Assembly (NCBI GenBank): GCA_905211615.1
Contig: CAJMBB010000059.1
Coordinates: 1-11,530 of the forward strand
Reading direction: 5' to 3'
Length of the DNA stretch: 11,530 nt
Source: an uncultured Collinsella sp.
GTDB taxonomy: Bacteria > Actinomycetota > Coriobacteriia > Coriobacteriales > Coriobacteriaceae
Under the pieces are notes generated by a model. It had not been told where the DNA came from and ran no database searches. It saw nothing but the letters and a program-made list of their open reading frames with translations. The position numbers and the translations under genes were made by a program. Below are positions 1-7,136 of this stretch, piece by piece (position 1 is the first letter of the stretch; each line of letters opens with the position of its first letter).

Positions 1-16
1 GGCTTGAAATTGGTGC

Positions 17-54
17 TATATTCAGCTTGAGTTGTTTAATGCTAGTACGGGAGG
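17..54 (+). promoter_or_regulatory. Possible promoter and ribosome site of the first gene
   Basis: A TATATT hexamer at 17-22 could be a -10 element, with a start near 29. The -35 region would fall outside the window, so this cannot be tested. A strong Shine-Dalgarno GGGAGG at 49-54 lies five bases before the ATG at 60 and decides that start over the in-frame TTG at 27. The overlapping ATTGGTGCTAT at 10-20 vaguely recalls the TTGGTATCAA boxes further on but is too degenerate to call. Confidence 0.3.
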
Positions 55-59
55 CTGAT

Positions 60-548
60 ATGGGGCTGTTCAAGAAGAAAAACCCGCAGGATGCCTTTGA
101 TCCCGATGTGTTTACCATCACGGATACGATTTTGGACCCGCCGCGGTTTACGTTTTTGCCGGCTATCTACCAGGATGCCACGCGTCGCAAGTGGGCCGTA
201 CATCAGCGCGGCGGCGAGCCGAAGATTTTTGACTATGCGGACGTGTTGCAGTGCGAAGTGGCCGAGGCAGGCGATCCGGAGGCCGAGGAAGTGGCCTCAA
301 AACGGGAATTTGCCCAGCGTATCCTGGCGAATCCTGCCAAGGCAGCAAAAATAAATGCCGCCAAGCGTAATATGTGTCTTGGTATGGGCGTTGTTGTGGC
401 GGTTCAGACGGGAAAAGACGAGGTTTCCAAATTGGAGATTCCCGTTATGACCGACGAAGTCAAACGCGATTCAAGTCTATATAAGTCGTATCGGAATGTC
501 GCCGAGAAGATCAAGGCCGAATTTGATGCCATGGGAGGGCTGGCCTAA
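60..548 (+). CDS. Hypothetical protein of 162 residues
   Basis: I do not recognise this protein. It is small and soluble, with no signal peptide or membrane segment. It opens with a basic patch (MGLFKKK). A likely beta-rich stretch follows at residues about 15-70 (FTITDTILDPP, then RKWAVHQRGG and KIFDYADVLQCEV). Residues 75-105 are charged and probably helical, a glycine/valine strand lies near 107-116 (LGMGVVVAVQTG), and the C-terminus is helical. The strand pattern loosely recalls small PH-like or DUF4428-associated domains, but that is an impression, not an assignment. The ATG at 60 is preferred because GGGAGG precedes it. The gap to the following regulator is only 38 bases, with no terminator seen, so cotranscription with the GntR genes is likely. 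A functional link to sugar uptake is not evident. Confidence 0.75.
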   Translation: MGLFKKKNPQDAFDPDVFTITDTILDPPRFTFLPAIYQDATRRKWAVHQRGGEPKIFDYADVLQCEVAEAGDPEAEEVASKREFAQRILANPAKAAKINAAKRNMCLGMGVVVAVQTGKDEVSKLEIPVMTDEVKRDSSLYKSYRNVAEKIKAEFDAMGGLA

Positions 549-586
549 TTTTGGCGGCATACGTTTCTGAATGAGGAGTCTGTGCA

Positions 587-1354
587 ATGGCAGGCGAATC
601 TTATGCAATTCCCCCCAAAGATCGTGCTGTTGAGGGAATTCTTTGGTATATCCAGCACCATCAGCTTGCCGGCGGCGATCGCCTGCCGGCCGAGCGCGTG
701 CTGTGCGAAGAGATCGGCGTTTCGCGTACGGCGTTGCGCGCTGGTATCACGCGGCTCATCTCGTGTGGAACGCTCGAGAGCCGTCGCGGATCGGGTACGT
801 ATGTGTGTCCTCCCAAGCCGCTGAACATCTTTCAGGAAACGTATAACTTTTCCGATGCTGTGCGGACTGCCGGCCTGCACCCCTCTTCTCGTCTGGTTTC
901 CACCGGGACCATCGAGGCGGATGAGGCGCTTGCCGACAAGCTTGGGGTGTCTGTAGGCGCTCCTTTACTCCGTATGCAGCGCGTTCGACTTATTGAGGGC
1001 GAGCCGGCGTCAATCGAGACCGCTCACGTTAACCTGTCCCTGTGTCCCGCGCTTCCCGATCACGATTTTGAGTGTGAGAGCCTTTACGATGTCCTGCTCA
1101 AAGAAGGCGGCGTGCGTGTTGAGCATGGACGTGAGCATATTTCCATCTCGCGTTTGAACGCCGAGGAGGCCGAGCTGCTCCAGCAAGAAGAGGGAACGCC
1201 GGTGTTCTATGAGAGCACGATCGAATTTGATAAGGACATGCGTTTTGTGGAGCATTGCAAATCGGTGATTTTGCCCACAAAGTTCCGCTTTGCCGATAAC
1301 GGCGAAGAGAACGGCATGAGGAGCGTGGCAGGTGAACAATGGCTGAAACAGTAG
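587..1354 (+). CDS. GntR-family (HutC/UTRA) transcriptional regulator 1
   Basis: A 255-residue regulator with an N-terminal winged helix-turn-helix at about residues 12-73. It carries the GntR signature GDRLPAERVLCEEIGVSR, followed by a wing ending RRGSGTYV. A C-terminal UTRA effector domain spans about 90-240, including the typical EGEPASIETAHVNL strand and a closing VEHCKSV segment. UTRA domains of this class usually bind a phosphorylated sugar or amino-sugar and release DNA, so the likely job is repression of the PTS/SIS operons downstream, with their intracellular phosphosugar as inducer (inference). The ATG follows GAGGAG at 573-578. Its 3' end overlaps the next regulator by 16 bases in a different reading frame, suggesting translational coupling. 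The recognition helix (SRTALRAGITRL) differs clearly from that of its neighbour, so the two may bind different sites or ligands. Confidence 0.92.
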   Translation: MAGESYAIPPKDRAVEGILWYIQHHQLAGGDRLPAERVLCEEIGVSRTALRAGITRLISCGTLESRRGSGTYVCPPKPLNIFQETYNFSDAVRTAGLHPSSRLVSTGTIEADEALADKLGVSVGAPLLRMQRVRLIEGEPASIETAHVNLSLCPALPDHDFECESLYDVLLKEGGVRVEHGREHISISRLNAEEAELLQQEEGTPVFYESTIEFDKDMRFVEHCKSVILPTKFRFADNGEENGMRSVAGEQWLKQ

Positions 1355-2052
1355 TTGCCACCCCGGTTTATATGCGCATTCGACGCCGCATCGAGGAGCG
1401 TATCGAGCGCGGAATATATCCCACGGGTTCCATGATTCCGTCCGAAAAAGACCTCGCCGAGGAATTTGGTACGACACGCTTGACCATCCGAAGTGCTGTC
1501 GATGAGTTGGTTCGGCGTGGGCAGATTCGACGCGTCCGCGGAAAGGGCGCGTTTGTGGCACAGAAAGTGCCCGTTGCGTACGAGCGAACAGGAGGCTTTC
1601 GCGAATCGGTTCGTGCTTCGGGTGGCGAGCCGTCCGTCCGCATCCTCGCGCGTTCCAAGCGTTATGCGGGCCCATATTATGCCAACCTGTTTGGTATTGC
1701 CGAGGACGATTTGCTGTATTCGATTCGGCGTTTGAACTGCGTCAACGGCGACCCTGTATCGATTGAGACGGCGTTCATCCCGTGCCTGCTGTTTCCCACA
1801 ATCGAAGATATTGACGTGTCGGTCTTCAGTTTGTACGAGACCTATGAGATGTTGGGCCGAAAGCCGGTCATGGCACAGGAAAAGCTCGATATCGAAGCGC
1901 TGGGCGCACGAGATGCCGGCCTGCTTGGACTGGAGCAGGGCGATTTTGCCTTGACGCTTGAGTGCGTGAGCTTCGATGCGAGCGGCCAGGCGATCGAGTA
2001 CGTCAAGTCGTTTAACCGCGGTGATGCGGGTGGATATACCTATACGTACTAG
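1339..2052 (+). CDS. GntR-family (HutC/UTRA) transcriptional regulator 2
   Basis: A 237-residue GntR/HutC regulator. The winged helix-turn-helix covers about residues 9-74 (MIPSEKDLAEEFGTTRLTIR, wing RRVRGKGAFV). The UTRA domain covers about 85-230, with the family strand GDPVSIETAFIP and a C-terminal IEYVKSFNRGD. The gene starts inside the end of the preceding regulator (16-base overlap). AGGTGA at 1330-1335 serves as ribosome site, so both should be made from one message at linked rates. It is the last gene before the SIS/PTS operon and is separated from it by 195 bases that contain the shared GGTAT boxes. That makes it the strongest local candidate for the repressor of that promoter. This is inferred from position and from the family habit of binding short palindromes. 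It shares only family-level similarity with regulator 1. Confidence 0.92.
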   Translation: MAETVVATPVYMRIRRRIEERIERGIYPTGSMIPSEKDLAEEFGTTRLTIRSAVDELVRRGQIRRVRGKGAFVAQKVPVAYERTGGFRESVRASGGEPSVRILARSKRYAGPYYANLFGIAEDDLLYSIRRLNCVNGDPVSIETAFIPCLLFPTIEDIDVSVFSLYETYEMLGRKPVMAQEKLDIEALGARDAGLLGLEQGDFALTLECVSFDASGQAIEYVKSFNRGDAGGYTYTY

Positions 2053-2080
2053 CTGGTTTTTTTGCATAACGGGCTGAAAA

Positions 2081-2110
2081 GCTGACGGAATTTTGATTCG
2101 TTGGGTCAGC
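2081..2110. other. Nested inverted repeat after the regulator genes
   Basis: GCTGAC at 2081-2086 pairs with GTCAGC at 2105-2110, and inside it GAAT at 2088-2091 pairs with ATTC at 2096-2099. It could be a weak terminator for the regulator transcript, but no T-tract follows and the stem is short. A separate run of seven T at 2057-2063 has no convincing stem before it. Confidence 0.25.
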
Positions 2111-2141
2111 TGTATATACAACCTTCCAGGGCTCAAAATCG

Positions 2142-2156
2142 ACCGTTCGCCGAAGG
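2142..2156 (+). promoter_or_regulatory. Shared upstream promoter box (copy 1)
   Basis: ACCGTTCGCCGAAGG recurs as ACCGTTCACCGAGGA at 11281-11295. In both places it starts exactly 69 bases before the GGTAT of the start-proximal operator-like box. A constant distance at two unlinked promoters argues for a protein contact or a common ancestral promoter. It could be an activator or further repressor half-site; the identity of any binder is unknown. Confidence 0.45.
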
Positions 2157-2175
2157 GAATAAATTAATCGACAAA

Positions 2176-2220
2176 GAGGTATCAAAAAGCCGTAACCTGT
2201 AATCGTGATTGGTATCAAAT
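2176..2220 (+). promoter_or_regulatory. Promoter with paired GntR-type operator boxes, SIS/PTS operon
   Basis: Two similar boxes lie just upstream of the first SIS gene: GAGGTATCAA at 2176-2185 and TTGGTATCAA at 2209-2218, with GGTAT starts 33 bases apart. The second box is a near-palindrome (TTG...CAA arms). The same pair occurs before 8341 and 11406 with 35-base spacing, and this promoter also shares AACCTG at 2194-2199 with the one near 8180. The -10 is poor here; TGTAAT at 2198-2203 is the best candidate. Binding by a local GntR protein is inferred from the repeated arrangement. Confidence 0.65.
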
Positions 2221-2247
2221 ACTAATGATTTGTTGCGAGGTGAGACG

Positions 2248-3363
2248 ATGAAGATGCTCGATTACGTTCAACTCGCCCATGTGCGTATGGGAGAGAACCT
2301 CGAGCGTTCGTCTGAGCTGGTAGCGCAGCTCGTTGATATTTTCCAGTCCGGTTCTTTTGACGCGCTGCGCATCGTTGCTTCGGGTTCGTCGCGCCATGCC
2401 GCCGATTGCGCCCGCGATTACCTGCAAGATGCGCTGCAGATGCAAGTGTCCGTTGTGACGCCCGAGGCCTTCGTCGATTTTGAACACACCTATCCGCAGC
2501 ATGCGCTCAACATCGCCGTCTCGCAGAGTGGTTATTCGACCAATACGATCGCGGCGCTCGATTACATGCGCGCACACGATATGGCTGCAGTTGCGCTCAC
2601 GGCAAACGTCGAGGCACCCATCAAGGAGCACGCTGACATCGTTCTTGACTACGGTGTGGGCGTCGAGTCGGTGGACTTTGTGACTCTGGGCGTCGAGGTT
2701 CTCGTTGAGTACCTGGTGCTCTTTGGCGTTTACGGCGGTCAGGCGCGCGGAACGATTGACGCCAAGGGCGTTGCCCAGCGTCTTGACGACCTGCGCGAGG
2801 CTATCCATGCCAATGCCGTGATGTGCAAGACTGCCGGGGCATATGTCCAAGACCGCATGCTCGAGCTTTCTGAGCACATGCCCGCCATGGTCGTCGGCAA
2901 CGGCCCCAACTACGGTGTTGCCGAGGAGGCAGCGCTCAAGCTGAGCGAGACCATCAAGATTCCTGCCATGCATCACGAAGGCGAGGAGTTCGTCCACGGT
3001 CCCGAGATGCAGATCGTTCCGGGCTATCTGGTGTTTATTGTCGACGATCCGCAGGGGTCGGAGCGTCTTGCGAATATCGCCGATGCGCTATCGAACGTTA
3101 CGACAAAAACGGTGCTGCTCACGGCCCATCCCAGGGGTAGGGCTCACGAGGTTGCGGTGCCTCAGGTGGCTCCGCTGCTCAGCGCAATTCCCAATCTTGT
3201 GTTCTTCCAGACGATTGCGGCAATGATCGCCGAGCGTCTGAAGTCATGGGACGTGCACCCGTATCTCGATGCCGTCTCCAAGCAAATGGAGGTCAAGGCA
3301 GAGGGCTACGAAGAGTCAGTCAATGCGCTTAAGGCCAAAGCGGCCGAGTGTTACGGAATGTAA
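2248..3363 (+). CDS. SIS-domain sugar-phosphate isomerase/deglycase, GlmS/AgaS-like
   Basis: A 371-residue cytosolic protein with two SIS (sugar isomerase) domains. The first contains VASGSSRHAA (43-52) and the phosphosugar loop VSQSGYST (91-98). The second carries LKLSETIKIPA and EEFVHGPEMQ. The catalytic set of GlmS-type isomerases is visible: Glu234 and His250 sixteen residues apart, as in GlmS Glu488/His504, and a C-terminal DVHPYLDAVSKQ whose Lys345 matches the GlmS Lys603 region. It lacks the glutaminase domain of GlmS, so it should act on an amino- or glycated-sugar 6-phosphate, releasing or moving the amine. The ATG at 2248 is chosen because CGAGGTGA lies five bases upstream; the ATG at 2254 is a close alternative. 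It is the first gene of the six-gene PTS operon. Family relatives include AgaS, FrlB and the Gfr deglycases; which activity applies is not decided by sequence alone. Confidence 0.9.
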   Translation: MKMLDYVQLAHVRMGENLERSSELVAQLVDIFQSGSFDALRIVASGSSRHAADCARDYLQDALQMQVSVVTPEAFVDFEHTYPQHALNIAVSQSGYSTNTIAALDYMRAHDMAAVALTANVEAPIKEHADIVLDYGVGVESVDFVTLGVEVLVEYLVLFGVYGGQARGTIDAKGVAQRLDDLREAIHANAVMCKTAGAYVQDRMLELSEHMPAMVVGNGPNYGVAEEAALKLSETIKIPAMHHEGEEFVHGPEMQIVPGYLVFIVDDPQGSERLANIADALSNVTTKTVLLTAHPRGRAHEVAVPQVAPLLSAIPNLVFFQTIAAMIAERLKSWDVHPYLDAVSKQMEVKAEGYEESVNALKAKAAECYGM

Positions 3364-3373
3364 GCGGGTTTTG

Positions 3374-3387
3374 ATGCCCGTTGGCAT
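3374..3387 (+). other. Small intercistronic hairpin between the two SIS genes
   Basis: ATGCC-CGTT-GGCAT forms a 5-bp stem with a tetraloop in the 60-base gap between the SIS genes. No T-run follows, so it is not a terminator; it may affect message stability or be chance. Confidence 0.3.
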
Positions 3388-3423
3388 GGGGGATGTGGAA
3401 ACAACCCCAGAAAGGAGAGACAA

Positions 3424-4485
3424 ATGAAGGAAACCGAGAAGATCGAGATCATGCATTTCGACCAGGAGGGCTATCTCGAGGACGGTAAGGCGCTCTACGA
3501 GACCGGCAAGAAGATGACCGCGCTCGCCGACAAGGTCGCCGACGAGGGCTACGACGCCGTGTTCCTGATGGGCGTCGGCGGCACCTGGGACGAGCTCATG
3601 CAGCTCGAGTACCTCATGAACAAGTTCGGCGACCGCGACCTCGAGGTCTACCTGATCCACGCCGCCGAGTGGAACGCCATGGGCCACAAGCGCATGACCG
3701 AGAAGTCCGTCGTGCTCACCGCCTCCGAGTCCGGCACCACCCCCGAGGTCCTCGAGGCCGTCAAGAAGATGAAGGACATGGGCGTGCGCGTCTACGCCAT
3801 GACCAAGCCTGAGGGTCTCATCGGCCAGGCTGTCGGCGCCGAGAATTGCGTCAAGATGGCTTCCGATCATGGTAACGGTGGCTGTGAGATGGGCTACTAC
3901 CTCGCCGACTGCTTCGGCCTGCGCCTGCTCAATCGCCGTGGCTGCTTCCCGCAGTTCGATAAGTTCATCGAGCAGACCAAGGACGTTTGGACCCACCTGG
4001 TCGACATCCGCAAGAGCTTCGAGCCGCGCGCCGAGGAGCTCGCCAAGAAGTACGCCCTGGCCCCCTACACCATGTTCATCGGCTCCGGCGCCCTGTGGGG
4101 CGAGACGATCCTGTTCTCGATGTGCATCCTGGAGGAGATGCAGTGGAAGCGCACCCGCTACATCACCTCGGCCGACTTCTTCCACGGCACCCTCGAGCTC
4201 GTGGAGCCCGGCGTCCCGGTCTTCCTGTTCATGGGCGAGGACGAGAACCGCAAGCTCGACGAGCGCGCCCGCGCGTTCCTGACCCGCGGCGTGACCGGCG
4301 ACACCGACATCAACGTCATCGACACCGCCGAGTTCGCGATCCCCGGCCTTGACGACGAGTTCCGCGTCATCGTCTCCCCGTGGATTTTGACGGTGCTTGT
4401 GACCGACCGCCTGGCTCGCTACTACGAGACGGTCACCAAGCACAACCTCAAGTATCGTCGCTACTATCACCAGTTCGACTACTAA
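3424..4485 (+). CDS. SIS-domain phosphosugar-amine deglycase, FrlB/FraB-like
   Basis: A 353-residue protein of the FrlB/FraB branch of SIS enzymes, which hydrolyse 6-phospho-fructosyl amino acids to glucose 6-phosphate plus the free amino acid. Seen here: an N-terminal SIS fold with MGVGGTWDEL (49-58) and SESGTTPE (101-108); then LEEMQWKRTRYITSADFFHGTLE, in which Glu238 and His254 have the 16-residue spacing of FraB Glu214/His230; then VEPGVPVFLFMGEDENR, very like the matching stretch of FrlB; and a C-terminal RRYYHQFDY resembling FrlB RRYYGGLVEY. The start has AAAGGAGAG six bases upstream. The gene is second in the operon, 60 bases after the first SIS gene. A second copy begins at 11406. Codon use is patchy: about 3494-3800 and 3900-4340 are almost purely G/C-ending, while the start, the middle and the end are not. 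The exact glycated substrate is inferred. Confidence 0.88.
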   Translation: MKETEKIEIMHFDQEGYLEDGKALYETGKKMTALADKVADEGYDAVFLMGVGGTWDELMQLEYLMNKFGDRDLEVYLIHAAEWNAMGHKRMTEKSVVLTASESGTTPEVLEAVKKMKDMGVRVYAMTKPEGLIGQAVGAENCVKMASDHGNGGCEMGYYLADCFGLRLLNRRGCFPQFDKFIEQTKDVWTHLVDIRKSFEPRAEELAKKYALAPYTMFIGSGALWGETILFSMCILEEMQWKRTRYITSADFFHGTLELVEPGVPVFLFMGEDENRKLDERARAFLTRGVTGDTDINVIDTAEFAIPGLDDEFRVIVSPWILTVLVTDRLARYYETVTKHNLKYRRYYHQFDY

Positions 4486-4531
4486 AGAAAACGGGTGCGG
4501 GAACGTGCCGGGCTATTGAGAGGAACACAGA

Positions 4532-4951
4532 ATGAGACAGTACATCATCGCCAGCCATGCGCACTTCGCTACCGGCATCAAGGAGAGCGTCGAGCTGCTC
4601 TCGGGCGCTCGCGACAACGTCCACGATCTTTCGATGTTCGTCGATGGCCGCATGGACGTGGCCGAGGAGGCCCAAAAACTGCTGGCAGGCATGTCTGCTG
4701 ACGATGATGTCGTTGTCTGCACCGACCTCTTTGGCGGCAGCGTCAACAACGAGTTCACCAAGATCGTCCAGACGCGTCCCCGCACGTACCTCGTTACCAA
4801 CATGAACCTTCCTCTCCTCATCCAGCTGCTGTTCTCTGACGAGTCGGCGCCGGTTGAGGAGACGATTCGCGCCATCGTCGCTGCGGACGATACGCGCGTG
4901 AAGTTTGTCAACGATCTTTTGGTCGATGACGACGAGGAAGAAGAGTTCTAA
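4532..4951 (+). CDS. PTS mannose-family EIIA component
   Basis: A 139-residue cytosolic EIIA that takes phosphate from HPr and passes it to EIIB. The N-terminal IIASHAHFATG matches the EIIA-Man active-site strand, with His9 as the phosphorylation residue (His10 in E. coli ManX). CTDLFGGSVNN at 63-73 is the second conserved loop of the fold, corresponding to the D-x-W/F-GGS segment. Length is normal for a stand-alone EIIA; it is not fused to EIIB. The C-terminus is unusually acidic (VDDDEEEEF). AGAGGAA at 4519-4525 precedes the ATG. The gene follows the FrlB-like gene by 46 bases and is the only EIIA in the window, so it may also serve the second EIIC-EIID pair. Confidence 0.94.
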   Translation: MRQYIIASHAHFATGIKESVELLSGARDNVHDLSMFVDGRMDVAEEAQKLLAGMSADDDVVVCTDLFGGSVNNEFTKIVQTRPRTYLVTNMNLPLLIQLLFSDESAPVEETIRAIVAADDTRVKFVNDLLVDDDEEEEF

Positions 4952-4971
4952 TCCGCAGCACCTACTGACAC

Positions 4972-4984
4972 GCCGTAAGACGGC
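4972..4984 (+). other. Intercistronic hairpin between EIIA and EIIB
   Basis: GCCGT-AAG-ACGGC is a 5-bp GC-rich stem with a three-base loop, located 24 bases upstream of the EIIB start. It is not followed by T residues. It may tune EIIB translation or message decay. Confidence 0.3.
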
Positions 4985-5008
4985 ACAAGACCTTTGGGGG
5001 GTCACATT

Positions 5009-5491
5009 ATGATTCAGCTACTTCGCGTTGACCATCGCCTGCTTCATGGCCAGGTCGCAGTTTCCTGGGTTCAGGGCCTTGGCTCCAACTGCATCTTCTG
5101 CGTGGGCGATAAGGTCGCTAACGACCCGGTGTGGAAGACGACGCTTAAGATGGGCAAGCCTGCCGGCTGCAAGCTCGTCATCAAAGATATGGAGCATGCA
5201 ATCGAAGCTATCAACTCGGGCGTGACCGACAAGTACAAGATGATCATCTGTGTCGCCACTATTGCTGAGGCAAAGCAGCTTGTTGAGGGCTGCCCGCAGA
5301 TCAAGTCGGTCAACCTGGGCAACACCAAGCCCAAGGACGAGAAGCGTCCCGATGCTCGTCAGGTCTCTCGTCAGATCTTCCTGACCGCGGCCGAGGAAGC
5401 CGATGTGCGCGAGATGCTGGATCGTGGCGTTGAGGTCGAGATTCGACCCCTGGCCGATGACCCCAAGGTTGACTGCGCCAGCGTGCTCTAG
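5009..5491 (+). CDS. PTS mannose-family EIIB component
   Basis: A 160-residue cytosolic EIIB that phosphorylates the incoming sugar. The N-terminal motif LLRVDHRLLHGQV is the family signature (RIDDRLIHGQV); His13 in LLHGQV is the expected phosphohistidine. Residues 95-118 hold the conserved strand IKSVNLGNTKP, near where the family usually has NLGG. The ATG at 5009 places the signature at the usual distance from the N-terminus; an in-frame TTG at 4994 would add five residues but has no better ribosome site. The presumed Shine-Dalgarno is a G-run at 4996-5001, weaker than its neighbours. A 57-base gap with a small hairpin separates it from EIIA, and a 58-base gap with another hairpin separates it from EIIC. 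Confidence 0.94.
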   Translation: MIQLLRVDHRLLHGQVAVSWVQGLGSNCIFCVGDKVANDPVWKTTLKMGKPAGCKLVIKDMEHAIEAINSGVTDKYKMIICVATIAEAKQLVEGCPQIKSVNLGNTKPKDEKRPDARQVSRQIFLTAAEEADVREMLDRGVEVEIRPLADDPKVDCASVL

Positions 5492-5502
5492 GCGTTCAAT
5501 TT

Positions 5503-5522
5503 CGAAGAGTCTGAGCTCTTCG
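5503..5522 (+). other. Intercistronic hairpin between EIIB and EIIC
   Basis: CGAAGAG at 5503-5509 pairs perfectly with CTCTTCG at 5516-5522 around a six-base loop. No T-tract follows, so full termination is unlikely. It sits at the boundary between the soluble-subunit and membrane-subunit genes and could adjust their relative expression. Confidence 0.4.
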
Positions 5523-5549
5523 TAGTGTCCTATTAGGAAAGGGGGATAT

Positions 5550-6323
5550 ATGCTTACCCAAGCAATCCTCATCGGACTTATCGCCGCATTTGGTAAGTTC
5601 GACTTCCAGCTCGGTACGCTCTATGCGTTCCGCCCCATTGTCCTGTGCCCGCTCGTGGGCCTGGTGCTGGGGGACCTGCAGTCCGGCCTCGCGATCGGCG
5701 CCAGCCTGGAGCTGCTGTTCATGGGCTCGATCTCCATCGGCGCCTACGTGCCGCCTGATGAGACGATCGGCGGCGTGCTCGCCTGCGCCTTCGCTATCCA
5801 GCTGGGCCAGAGCACCGAGGCAGCCATCGCGCTCGCTATGCCCATCGCCACGCTGTGCCTTGCCATCAAGAACATCCTCAACGCCGCCCTGCCGATTCTG
5901 GTTGACCGCGCTGATGTTTTCTCTGCCCAGGGCAACCTTAAGGGTGTCTATGCGATGCACTTCCTGATCGGTTTGACCGGTATCATCATGGCGTTCCTGC
6001 TGTGCTCGCTGTCGTTCTATCTGGGTGCTGACGCCATCCAGGGCATGCTCGACTTCATCCCGCCCTTTGTCCTTGCTGGCTTTGGCGTTGCCGCCAACAT
6101 CCTGCCTGCCATGGGCTTCGCCATGCTCGGCCGCCTGGTGCTCACCAAGCAGCTCGTGCCCTTCTACTTCCTGGGCTTCCTGCTGTGCTCCTACGCCAAC
6201 GTGCCCGTCCTGGGCGTCGCCCTGATCGCCATCATCATCGGCATCGACAAGTTCGACCTGCTCGGCCTGGGCGGAGCCCAGCCCCAGCTCTCCGCGGAAG
6301 GGGATGAGGACGATGACTTCTAG
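5550..6323 (+). CDS. PTS mannose-family EIIC component (copy 1)
   Basis: A 257-residue polytopic membrane protein forming, with EIID, the sugar channel. Hydrophobic segments fill most of the length. The family hallmark stretch is present: RPIVLCPLVGLVLGDLQ (28-44), then GASLELLFMGSISIGAY (50-66) and PPDETIGGVLACAFAI. AGGAAAGGGGG precedes the ATG. The C-terminus ends GDEDDDF and overlaps the EIID start by 20 bases, so the two subunits are translationally coupled. From Gly179 to the end the protein is identical to the second copy at 8341, whereas 46 of the first 178 residues differ by hand count. The C-terminal third uses almost only G/C-ending codons. Substrate specificity in this family is set largely by EIIC/EIID, so the different N-terminal parts may mean different sugars. 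Confidence 0.94.
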   Translation: MLTQAILIGLIAAFGKFDFQLGTLYAFRPIVLCPLVGLVLGDLQSGLAIGASLELLFMGSISIGAYVPPDETIGGVLACAFAIQLGQSTEAAIALAMPIATLCLAIKNILNAALPILVDRADVFSAQGNLKGVYAMHFLIGLTGIIMAFLLCSLSFYLGADAIQGMLDFIPPFVLAGFGVAANILPAMGFAMLGRLVLTKQLVPFYFLGFLLCSYANVPVLGVALIAIIIGIDKFDLLGLGGAQPQLSAEGDEDDDF

Positions 6324-7136
6324 TCCCGAGAACAAGATCACGCGCTCCGACCTCGTCAAGAGCGCCGTCAACGTCGGCGCCCTGGGCATGGAGTTCTCCT
6401 GGACCTACTACAAGCAGATGAACATCGCCTTCTGCCTGATGGTCGCCAACATGCTCAAGAAGATCTACGCCGGCCGCCCCGACGACTACGCCGAGGCCCT
6501 GCACCGCCACTGCGCGTTCTTCAACATCACCGTCCAGTTCGCCCCGTTCGTCGGCGGCATCGCGATGGCCATGGAGGAGAAGGTCGCCCGCGGCGAGATC
6601 GAGCCCGAGAGCGTCAACGACGTCAAGGCCGCCCTCATGGGCCCGCTGTCGGGCATCGGCGACTCCATCTTCCTGTCGACGCTGCGCGTGGTCGCCGCCG
6701 CGGTGGGCATCAGCCTGTGCCAGGCCGGCAACCCCTTCGGCCCCATCGCCTTCCTGCTCATCTACAACGTCCCCGGCTTCGCGCTGCGCATCTGGGGCGC
6801 CGTCAAGGGCTACGAGCTGGGCGTGGGCTTCCTGGACGAGGCCCAGAGGACCGGCCTCATGCAGAAGATCATGACCTGCGTGGGCATCGTGGGCGTCATG
6901 GTCGTGGGCGCCATGTGCAAGGACATGTTCTGGGCCAGCATCCCGGTGGCCATCGGCTCGGGCGACGACGCCCAGACCCTCCAGGACATCCTGGACGGCA
7001 TCATGCCCGGCATGCTCGGCATGATCGCCTTCTGGCTGTACTACTGGCTGCTGTCCAAGAAGATCAACCCCATGGTGCTGATCGTGGCCACCATGGTCGT
7101 GGGCATCATCGGCGCGTTCTTCGGCGTGCTGGCGTA
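6083..7136 (+). repeat. Near-identical direct repeat, copy 1 (3' EIIC plus EIID)
   Basis: By line-by-line reading, this tract matches 8874-9927 (offset 2791) with one mismatch, T6107 versus G8898. Identity breaks down abruptly upstream inside EIIC and stops at the third base of the EIID stop codon (TAG here, TAA in the other copy). No inverted repeats or target duplications mark the edges, so it is not an insertion element. Confidence 0.93.

Noticed and set aside
2053..2070. Terminator after the GntR genes at the seven-T run
   Set aside because: No stable stem directly precedes the T-run.
2111..2120. Palindrome TGTATATACA as another operator
   Set aside because: It is a short AT-rich palindrome found once, with no counterpart at the other two promoters.
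3316..4470. Long minus-strand open frame opposite the FrlB-like gene
   Set aside because: It is a codon-bias shadow, rich in Val/Leu/Glu/His without recognisable motifs, while the + strand matches a known family end to end.
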